A stretch of 64,000 bases of DNA from Misgurnus anguillicaudatus (taxonomy: Eukaryota > Chordata > Actinopteri > Cypriniformes > Cobitidae), in the NCBI RefSeq assembly GCF_027580225.2, contig NC_073353.2:35694001-35758000 (forward strand), written 5' to 3'. Numbering within the stretch: the stretch's first letter is position 1; each line of letters begins with the position of its first letter. The position numbers and the translations under genes are program-made. Below are positions 43,128 to 64,000 of the stretch, piece by piece. The notes below the pieces were generated by a model. The model had not been told where the DNA came from. It made no database searches and worked only from the letters and a program-made list of their open reading frames with translations.

Positions 43128-43345
43128 TCTAGCACGCGAGCCTTTGGTCTTTGTTTAACACAAACATAGAGGTTCACGCGCTCGCACGTTTCATCCTCCT
43201 CATTTATTCCTCTGATTCACCGTTTTCTTTCTGCACTAGCAACAGTGTGAAGCGTGCAGCGAAAGACGTCATCACACCACCGGAAGTACGTGCTTTTCAA
43301 AGTAAAACCCTCTATTTACCTATCTTCTTTAACACATACCGCCAC
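43128..43345. promoter_or_regulatory. Second copy of the dnajc10 promoter-like block
   Basis: 43191-43345 matches 38211-38345 (TTCCTCTGATTCACCG, TTTTGCACTAGYAAC-like stretch, ETS core ACCGGAAGT at 43279-43287, ACGTGCTTTTCAAA). The adjoining 43128-43190 (AGCACGCGAGCCTTTGGTCT) has its own relative at about 48989-49050. Function unknown. Confidence 0.5.
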
Positions 43346-43414
43346 CTACTGTTCAATATATTACCTACTTCGCCATTTCAAAAGAAGCAAATAAACAGAA
43401 TTCAAATTCATGTA

Positions 43415-43890
43415 CAGGTCCTTCTAAAAAAATTAGCATATTGTGATGAAGTTCATTATTTTCCATAGTGTAATGATAGAAATTTACCTTTCGTGTATTT
43501 TGGATTCATTGCACACCAACTGAAGTGTTTCGGGTCTTTGGTTGTTTTGGTGCTGATGATTTTGGCATACAGCTCATAAAAACCCAAAATTCCTATATCA
43601 AAAAATTAGCATATCATGAAAAGGCTCTCTAATCGCGCTATTAACCTAATCATCTGAATCAACTAACTCTAAACACCTGCAAAAGATTCCTGAGGCTTTT
43701 AAAAACTCCCAGCCTGGTTCATTACTCAAATCCGCAATCATGAGTAAGACTGCCGACCTGACTGCTGCCCACAAGGCCATCATTGACACCCTCAAGCAAG
43801 AGGGTAAGACACAGAAAGAAATTTCTGAACAAATAGGCTGTTCCCAGAGTGCTGTATCAAGGCACCTCAGTGGGAAGTCTGTGGGAAGGA
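43415..43890 (+). mobile_element. 5' fragment of a second Tc1-like family
   Basis: Begins after TA (43413-43414) with CAGGTCCTTCTAAAAAAATT and has an inner repeat of the AAAAAATTAGCATAT motif at about 43600, so the left end is intact. Homology stops near 43890 and no right terminus is present. It differs in sequence from the element at 476-2075. It lies between the two amine oxidase genes, immediately after the duplicated promoter-like block. Confidence 0.8.
43740..43890 (+). pseudogene. Truncated Tc1 transposase, N-terminal DNA-binding part only
   Basis: ATG at 43740 opens MSKTADLTAAHKAIID followed by a helix-turn-helix region (QKEISEQIGCSQSAVSRHL) typical of Tc1 transposase N-termini. Resemblance ends after about 50 residues. 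The frame runs on to 44057 through unrelated sequence. No catalytic domain is present. Confidence 0.8.
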
Positions 43891-44451
43891 ATATTCCCTC
43901 TGTCAGAGCCGTCCCAAGCCTTTATGGGGCCCTAAGCAACATTTTATTTGGAGCCCCTCAGTGCCCCAAACTATTGTCAATGCTTAATTATTTACACACT
44001 ATAAATTTAACAAACCCATTATCAATTATAATAGTTGTAGCTATGTTTGTAATGTAGGAATCATTAATGTCTAAAAAAAAACACCTATAAAAAAACTTGC
44101 ATTACAATTGTACTGTGATTGTCAAAACATAATGTTAGTACTTTCAATTTTAGGCAAACTGTCTTTAAATTTTGAGCACAGACCACACAGAGACTTATAC
44201 AAAGGTTAGACACTAAGATAATCTTGTCAAAAATAAAAAATAAAAGAAATATGCCTGAAGAAATGGACAAATAAAAAACAAGAGTATCTATATAGAATTT
44301 ATTGTTAAAGAGATTTAACTATTTTTTTATCTTAATAGACAACCTATAAACACACTTTTAAAACTACTTTATCGTTTAAGTGAAAGTCTGATGATGACGT
44401 AATTATTTTTTATCATATAAATTATTTAAAATGTATTTATATATAAAAGGG

Positions 44452-44592
44452 CTGTCAAAAAAATCAATCAAGATTAATTGCATACAAAATAAAAGTTTTT
44501 GTTTGCATGATGTATTTGTGTGTGTTTATTGTGTGTAATTAAATATGTTATTTATGTATATTTTATTTATATATAATAAAATATATTAAAAT

Positions 44593-44688
<96 letters not shown>

Positions 44689-44803
44689 GCATGTGTATTT
44701 ATATATACAAAATAATTTCACACAGTGCACACAGATGGATTACGCAAAAACAAACTTTTATTTTATATGTGATCAATCGCAATTAATCTTTTGACAGCCC
44801 TAA
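44452..44803. mobile_element. AT-rich hairpin MITE, copy 2, with a microsatellite centre
   Basis: Ends AGGGCTGTCAAAA and TTTTGACAGCCCT, followed inward by GATTAATTGC-type sequence and AAAAGTTTTTGTTT. TSD not resolved. Confidence 0.75.
44596..44685. repeat. (TC)n(AT)n microsatellite
   Basis: About 26 TC units (44596-44648) followed by about 18 AT units (44649-44685), inside the MITE above. Confidence 0.97.
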
Positions 44804-45023
44804 TATATATGATCAAAATTGTAATGATCTTTTCATTAGTATATTTAAAGAGCATTCTTTTGCATTGCTTTAAAAAGCAAATAGAAGAAATATTACTTGA
44901 TTAATGCATGCCAACACGTAACTGTTTAACAATGAAAAGGTATATGCATAAATGTAAACAGACTCATAAAATGTTGTCTTCATGATACCAAAGTGCATGT
45001 TTTCTTCTCTAGGACAGTGCTGT

Positions 45024-46968
<1,945 letters not shown>

Positions 46969-47239
46969 TTCTGCTGCTGTGCTTGGCTGTTTAAACAAAG
47001 AGAAGAAAAAAGGTTAAATTTAATAGAAGCAGAGATGCAGAAATCAAATGTAGAGATTTGTAAAAGTGATCTAGAGGGATCTACAATACAAGGAGCAAAC
47101 AGCAACTCTTGTACATCAGTAAAGAGCTACTGTGAGTGCAGGTAATAAAATCGCTCCTGCTTTCTAGTATCATAAAGGCGTGTCACGGCAACGCCTTTAA
47201 ACCTGCAAAACCTGACTTCATTGCCCTTTGTAGTCCTTT

Positions 47240-48055
47240 GCAAAGCGGAAGTCGTCATGGAAAAACACAGGAATGGTGCTGTTGAAGTTAATGTGTTCTC
47301 GTATAATGGTTAAATAAAGAAATCAAATTCAAATTAAATTATAATTGCAGCATTTTTATGAAGTGGTGAACGTGTAATTATCTAAGTCTTTTATTGCAAC
47401 ATTACGCATAATGTATGAAAAACACATTTATAAAGTTCATTTGATTGCTTTTGTTTTCCCAGTTATATTTTTTGTAAATGATGACACTTTGTGCTTATAA
47501 CATTTATTAAAAAAATAATTAAAAATCCTGAACGATTTGCAGTCCTTTACTTTTTGAGATATTGGTTGTCTTGTCCAAATCAATCAATCTGTTAAAACAA
47601 GATCTTCAAGTTCTTTGTTGAGGGTTATCTGAAAAAATCTGAAGACATGGTATTGTTTTGTTGGGATGGTAACAGTAAACTAAACTAAGTCCTGTGGGTT
47701 TTCATGGCAAAACAAGTTGGGCGAATTGTCCTAAAGTGGCACTGCCTAATGTGGGACACTAAATCTATGGCCAAATAAACAAAACCTAAATTGACCTCTC
47801 AAATGTCCAGTCATATGGGTTGAGCAATCATCAAATAGAAAGCACATTTCACAGAAGCTGGAAATTAAAAGATGTCCCGCATTAGGGCATTTTCACCCTA
47901 TGTTTAATAAATAAGCATCATTGCATTTTAGTTGACACATTATAAATAAATACATTATTTGGTTATACAGGTGCACACAAAATATTTAAATAGAATAAGT
48001 AGAAGAATGGATGTCATTTCAAGAATCTATTCATGATACTTTTCATGTGAAAAGT
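47240..48055. other. Intergenic, nothing recognised
   Basis: AT-rich spacer upstream of amine oxidase copy 2. No element ends or exons were found. Confidence 0.4.
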
Positions 48056-48599
48056 GTTGAGGCGTCATGCCCATTGAAACGGCAGGGGTTGTTGGGGGGT
48101 ATTTTTGAGCCAAGAGGATTTTGCACTCAACCCTAAAAATCAATTAAGCATCTTTTCATTAGTGGAAGAGCACTTAGTTTGCAGCACTTCGACCTTGGCG
48201 CGCAGTAACATCATTACTCCTGACTACACCCCCTCTCGCTTAAACTTCTGTCAATATTACTGCGCCCGAGGTAAAGTAGGCTATACAATACAATATAGTT
48301 CTCATTTTTTATCTGCTTAAAAATCGCCACGTTTTATTTTGTGCCACCATACTTACTCGTGTAACTACTCATGTAATAGTCTTTAAATAGGAAAAACATG
48401 GAAGTGTTTGGTGGCTTCTGGATTCATCCTTGTTTGGATCCTGGGGAATGAATGGGGCTAGGCTGAGTGCTGACACGTTTACGACGCGCTGTACAAAAAA
48501 CTATAATTAACAAAATAATGAATAAATGTTTCTCTTTTTGTGTAGTCTATAAGAATGTTCTATATAAAAGGTTTTGATGTTTAATTGACTTTAAAAATT

Positions 48600-49110
48600 A
48601 TGATTACAGTATGAAGGGTAGCTGCGCACACTGTGCCCCCTTAAAAAAATTCTGCATGACGCCCCTGGAAAAGTCTTCACGTCCACGTACAGTTCGTAAT
48701 TACGACTTGTGTTCTGAGTTACGACTTGTACCCACTGCTTGTAGCACGTACCTGATGACGTCAAAGTACCGCGAGAGCTACGAAATCATACGGAGAAGTT
48801 TGCTTTAATTCGCTCTCGCGAAACTTTGACGTCATTCGGCTGTCGGTTCTTGCGGCGCCGCATGAAGTCGAACAAGCCTAACCTCACGCGGCGGAAACAC
48901 TTCCAGTATGTTATTTGATCAATCGCAGCAACAGCCAACAGTGGTAATTAAAATTATTTATTAGTGAATTTTCCCATAATATATCCAGCACGCGAGACAT
49001 TGGTCTTTGTTTGGTATCAACAAACACAAGTGCGCGCGCTCACACAGTTTAAATGCAAACGGTCCGTTTGACAGACACGGCAGAGATTGTCCTTTTATTC
49101 AATCTTTCAC
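48600..49110. other. CpG-richer region with palindrome
   Basis: Higher GC and CpG content. TGACGTCAAAGTACCGCGAGAG (48755-48776) is nearly the complement of CTCTCGCGAAACTTTGACGTCA (48811 onward). Further right, CACAT|GTAAGTTAACG (about 49110) is a plausible plus-strand donor. It may be a promoter, but no plus-strand exons were found downstream. Confidence 0.3.
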
Positions 49111-50300
49111 ATGTAAGTTAACGTTATATCAGCAACAAAAATGACAATGATTAGTTTTAATTAGTAAGTTAATAATTAGTTGAAATTAGAACCTTATATT
49201 TTACCCATTTTGATATACTTCAAAATACAGTTATTTCAGTCAGACCTCTTCGTAAGATCAAGATGTGCGGGTATGTTTTCGTTGTAATTGATTTATTTAC
49301 TTTAATTAACAGTTACACACTCTTCATACAGTTTTATTTTAGTTTAGTGAGGGCAAGAAAAAATTTAAAAAGTGTCTCCAACCATTTTATAAGAAAGGCC
49401 TACCACAATGCTATAGTCTTCTTTTAGCATACTTGTTGATTTTATTTAATTTTACCTGTTGATATGTTTTATCATTGTTTAAAATGTTAACATAGATAAA
49501 AGAAGCGAAGCCAATATAGAAATATGAAATAAATATTGGGCACCATTTCTGCATTTGTTATGCAAGTTATGCTAGTTATTCATTAGATGGCGCTAAGAAA
49601 CTGTGTTTTCTTTACAATCTTTACAGAATAAGGAAACAAGACTTAAACAAAATCTCATTTTATCTTTGCAACGACGCCATCTAGAGTAATAGTACAAGGA
49701 TTACAACCAGGTCAAGGTTAGTACTTTTTCTTACTGTACCGTATATTGTTTTGTCTGCAATGCTAACGCTATGATGAATAACCAAACCCTGCTGAAAAGA
49801 CCCAACATTTAGTCACCTACATATTCTTATTGTATCAATTACAAATATCTATATGAATCATCAGCTTTATTAAAGCATTACAAAGTTAGTGTGTTTTAGG
49901 CCTTGTTTGATGGTTGTTGCTGAAAAGTTTTCTATCTTATACTGTAACTACCATTCCCAAGATTTAATCTCCATGCAATAAACTGAAAACAGTTAGTGCA
50001 GTAGTGCTAGTTTACCGTTTTGTTTTTGAAAAGGTGAAATGTTTAGCTCAAGGCCACGAACAAGTTTAACAATACAGTATTGAATTTGTGTATGTGTTAA
50101 TATTTGGATTAACAAAAAGGTGACAAAAGATTTTCCATTACAATGAGGTCTTTACCCATTTATTGACTTTTCCATTGAACAGATGGTGCGCCTCTTGTGT
50201 ACATAAAAAACCTGATACCAAAGAAATTTCCTTTAATAATTAAACATCAAATAACCTCATATACAACTTTTATTTTTGTGTTATTGAAGTGCTTTAGCCA
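49110..50300. other. Intergenic, nothing recognised
   Basis: AT-rich. A small inverted pair, AGATGGCG near 49585 and CGCCATCTAG near 49676, may mark a short MITE. Otherwise empty up to the vil1 3' end. Confidence 0.35.
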
Positions 50301-50316
50301 CTAAAGAAAAGCAGCA

Positions 50317-50322
50317 TTTATT
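50317..50322 (-). promoter_or_regulatory. vil1: Candidate vil1 polyadenylation signal
   Basis: AATAAA on the minus strand about 350 bases past the vil1 stop. A second AATAAA lies near 50266. Either could end the transcript. Confidence 0.3.
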
Positions 50323-50670
50323 CAGTGCTTCAAATGCATCCAGGACAAATTAAATCGGCAGTTCACCATGCAGGTTCAATACAACTCATGTGTAAAAAAA
50401 ATCCCATATTGTCCCATTCATTCCATATGTTCAGTTAAATGATACTTCAAGGTAATTAATTTGTCCTTTATAACATTCATTTAAAATATTGCAATTTCTC
50501 TTTATACTGTCAATTATCTGTCTTTTTAAAAATAATATATTTAAATAATTTATATGTAAACACATACGTTTATCTAAAAGGAATACACTTAACTGTAGTT
50601 TTGCATTACCGCCATAGGCATTCAATAATTAAATATAAAAGGCAGCCTGGCACAGGGATTTTTGTGCTCT

Positions 50671-60677
<10,007 letters not shown>

Positions 60678-61471
60678 TTATTGATACCATTGTGACCTTT
60701 CAAAAACCTATTTAAGTCTGTAAACTTCCTCAAAAGCGGCTTATTGACTCATTCTGAAGATTACATATGAGCAGATGTAAAGTCATCTGATTTCCACAGT
60801 ATAAGAAAAGGGAGGGTCAGTTGCAAAAAATTGACCTTTTTGCAAATGTAATTTATAAACCAGTAAACCATAAACTTAGGGTGTGAAACCAGGCCCGGAT
60901 TAACACAATGTAGAGCTCTAGGGTGACCACATTTGAAGTGCCCTCACCCAAATATTTTAAAGGTCTTGTCATTCAGGGCTCCAGACAAACATTTTCGTAG
61001 CCCCTGACTGAATATTTTAGGAACACAAGCTGAAAATTTAGGGCCATGGTTTAAACTAGCTTTTAAAGACTCAATACAACAAAAAGTTACAACATATCTG
61101 CAAAATGCAGATGTCTTCTAACCATTATATATTTTTGGGTCCGTTTTCATCATAGGATGCTTTTGAGTCTTAATTTGGTCACAACTTTTACTATGTTCCA
61201 GCAAATGGAATGGTTTTTGGTGACACATATTATTTTGACACATATTTTGGGAAAATGCTTTGAATTTTTTCAAAAACTCAACATTACAATGTGGACACAA
61301 ACCCAGTGGTTGGGTTAAATTAACCTGGAAAATGTTTATATTTAATCAAACAATGGGTTAAAACAATCTAGCATAGGTTAAATTATGACCCAATGGGTTG
61401 GGTTTCGTCCCGTTTTGACCCAAAGCTGGGGTGAAAATTACAGGTTTTTTTTGGAGTGCTTAGTCCATAAT

Positions 61472-63807
61472 TAGGGATGCACCGAAATGAAAATTCTTGG
61501 CGGAAACCGAAAACCGAAAAAGAGGAAACCAATGCCGAAAACCGAAAGCCGAAACACCGAAAGAAATTATGCCAATTATTAGTACTACCATTGCACTTAT
61601 GGTATTTTTGTGTGTAATAGAAATGGAGTCAACACACACAATTTGAGAAGAAAAATAAGCCAAACAGCATGTGGCATAAACAAGCCCAACTTCAGTTATA
61701 TAGGCTGAAGGATTTGTTTGATTAATCCTTTGGTGCTTGTTTGCCATGCAGTATACATTTAAAAACTGAGATGTGCTAGTTGTGGTTTTGTTCTAACGTT
61801 AATGTTACAAAATGCTGATAAAAAAATTATGGCATTTTAATGCACGTTAAAACCACGAATGGATCGAAGGCTCAGTCAAATATAAATATCTTCTTTATTT
61901 AGTCTGACATGTTTTTGTTTAAAAAGAAAATCATATTTAGCCTAACTGCTCCGGTAAAACCCGTTTTTCTCATTAATGCCAGCTGCAGAAAAAACTCTGC
62001 TCTGTTGTTATCCAGTGAGAACAACAAACGGATCTAACAAATATATCTGAATTTAATATTATGTTACAAATAACGCAAGCTGGCTTGATACATTATTGCT
62101 GAGGGTGCAAAGTTACGAGCTTAATTTAACAACACTTCACAAAACGGAGCTATAGGGCTTGGGCGTCGTGACGTCATTACTTGTCGTGGCGGCCATGTTG
62201 ATAGCCTCCTTTACTGCTGCGCTCCATGCTGCGCTCTGTTTATACATACTTTCTCTCAATCGTGTGTCTTAATTTGATTAATTTGTCGTTATTTTTTCAA
62301 CCATGGTAAACCGTTGCTGTATTAATAATAAAGTAACACATTAAAAGTAATTTACATTAAAAATGACAGATAAGAACAAAACTTCATTATGTTTTATTCA
62401 ATATCGGAAACCAAACATTAACCTCAACCCCTCAGTAATGTGTATACATGACATATAAATGACATTTATATATACGACAGTGAAGTATAACATCTGAATA
62501 TTAATTTATATAGCTTAAGTCAACATTGAACATAAGGGAAATGTCCCGGTTTACTCGCCCAAAATACGGGAACATTTCAACATTCATCTTTCTGTTGCTA
62601 TCCCTCTGCTGACAGCAAAAACTGCTGCATTAACTAAGCTACTTGTGAAGCTAGGTCATACGTGACTTTGCTTACAGATTGGCGTGAAATCGTGCTCTTA
62701 CAACAACCACGCTGTTATCTTAAATGACTCTTTTTTCATATGGATCCCAACCGTTAATAGTTCCGATTTTGTCCACATACCGGTCCCTGCTTCCCTGTTT
62801 AACGTATCCCAGTAAATTACACATACTTTTCCGGATTTTAACATCTTTTTTCTTTATTTTAATTCTCCCAACTCTGCCGGTTCTCCTCGTTCAACTTGCT
62901 GTATGATTACATTCGCGAGGCCACCAACATGGCCGCCACGTCCCAGAATGCAACGCGGCGCCCAAGCCCTATTGTTTGCTGTTACGGCATTTGCAGTTAT
63001 CGGGTTTGTTATAACCATATCCACAGATAAAATAAACGTTCTCCGTTTCGCTTTCCATGTGTGTCTCGTGTCGTTTTAACAAAATAAACTAGGCTATATA
63101 AGGAAGCTAACAAATCTCTCATGATGCACGCTGATGCGGCGGCGGAGATGCACGTCTAACACCCGGCATTAAAACTCTAAACACTTAAATGAGTCTGCAA
63201 TCTGAATTACCAAAACAATCAGAAATACATACATATTAATTTTCATGTATATTTTATATTAAAGTCTGTAAAAGACCGTACAGGTGAAGTGAAAAAGGAT
63301 TCAATGAGCAGTAGCCGTAATGCTGCGGTGGCGGATTAAAAACATTTGAATATCATTTTTTCCCCATTCTAATTATTATTGCAGATCGAATATTTGACCA
63401 TTCGTGCACATCCCTAATTTTAAAAGCAATCATGTTAAATGTCTGTTATTCTGGATGTTAATCTGAACGAATGTTTAGTCGGAGCTTGTGAAAACTGTAC
63501 ACAAATGCCCAGAGAAACTCCGCGGGTTTGGACACACACATTACGGTCGTGGGCGGGAGTGAAACTCACAGGTTGCGGAGATCCTGGTCAGAAATTCGGC
63601 GGACGCGGGTTTGAGAGAAATCTAGTCCACACCGCAGATATGTTACTTCAGACAAGCACGTGCAGGTCGCGGTTTCTGTTTGCGTCATCACATTATTTCG
63701 GCCGTATTTTTTCGGTGATAAAAGTCTTTCGGCCGAAAACCGAAAAACCACTTTTGGGCCATTTTCGGCCGAAATTTTTCGGTGGCCGAATATTCGGTGC
63801 ATCCCTA
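61472..63807. mobile_element. CCGAAA-rich hAT-type element, 2.3 kb
   Basis: Ends TAGGGATGCACCG and CGGTGCATCCCTA, flanked by identical TCCATAAT (61464-61471, 63808-63815). Largest of three family copies in the window. No transposase frame, so non-autonomous. Contains a nested element at about 62153-62972. Confidence 0.9.
62153..62972. mobile_element. AGGGCTTGGGCG-ended element nested in the hAT
   Basis: Inverted ends TAGGGCTTGGGCGTCG and CGGCGCCCAAGCCCTA plus inner GGCGGCCATGTTG / CAACATGGCCGCC. About 0.8 kb, absent from the family copy at 18819-19847. TSD not resolved. Confidence 0.75.
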
Positions 63808-63875
63808 TCCATAATCTGTTTTATAAATATGACTGTAGGAATCGACATGTGGTCATAAATACTGTATTGTCATAA

Positions 63876-64000
63876 GCAGTGTTGGAGAAAGTTGCTTTTA
63901 AAAGTAATGCATTACAATATTAAGTTACTCCCCAAAAAAGTAACTAATTGCGTTACTCGGCTACTTTTCATGGAAAGTAATACTTAGGTTACTTTTAGGT
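63876..64000. repeat. Start of a GCAGTGTTGGAGAAAGTT repeat, cut by window edge
   Basis: AGTGTTGGAGAAAGTTGC followed by AAAAGTAATGCATTAC and GTAACTAATTGCG resembles a common fish dispersed element. The other end is outside the window. Confidence 0.55.

Noticed and set aside
46969..46998. N-terminal extension MFKQPSTAAE of amine oxidase copy 2
   Set aside because: The first codon is not ATG and a strong splice acceptor lies there. ATG at 46968 matches the paralogue's start.
63439..63858. 139-codon plus-strand frame
   Set aside because: It lies in the right end of the CCGAAA-rich hAT element and runs through its terminus and TSD.

Overview
The window is vertebrate nuclear DNA, most probably from a cyprinid-type teleost. 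Long introns with GT/AG junctions separate short exons that encode recognisable vertebrate proteins. Most of the remaining sequence is the transposon mixture typical of such fish: a decayed Tc1 element, hAT-type elements with 8-bp target duplications, many short TTAA-flanked MITEs, PIF/Harbinger-like MITEs and a tRNA-derived SINE. No bacterial, plasmid or phage features were seen. The species call is inference from repeat style and gene structure.

Layout. 1-2.4 kb: a TTAA MITE cut by the window edge and a Tc1 element (476-2075) with a broken transposase. 3.6-4.2 kb: an unexplained GC-richer block. 4.26-8.13 kb: a minisatellite built on a ~29-bp unit, with a 927-bp higher-order repeat and an inserted MITE. 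9.0-38.3 kb: dnajc10 (ERdj5) on the minus strand. I could place 22 coding exons, from the signal peptide and J domain (36810) to a C-terminal KDEL (9638). Its introns hold nested transposons. 39.9-42.1 kb and 45.0-47.0 kb: two tandem paralogous flavin amine oxidases (PAOX/SMOX family), both minus strand, three coding exons each. 43.4-43.9 kb: a 5'-only Tc1 fragment between them. 50.3 kb to beyond the right edge: vil1 (villin) on the minus strand, 16 coding exons present and the first exons outside the window. 60.7-64 kb: a vil1 intron filled by a 2.3-kb hAT-type element carrying another element inside it.

All four genes lie on the minus strand, but they are independent eukaryotic transcription units. 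DNAJC10 is an ER disulfide reductase and co-chaperone, the amine oxidases catabolise polyamines, and villin organises microvillar actin. No functional cassette was recognised. The most notable items are the higher-order minisatellite, the amine-oxidase duplication with a second copy of a promoter-like block, a one-base discrepancy at a dnajc10 splice junction, a transposon inserted beside a dnajc10 splice donor, and the recurrence of many unrelated MITE families with identical TTAA flanks. I found no convincing new biological system.
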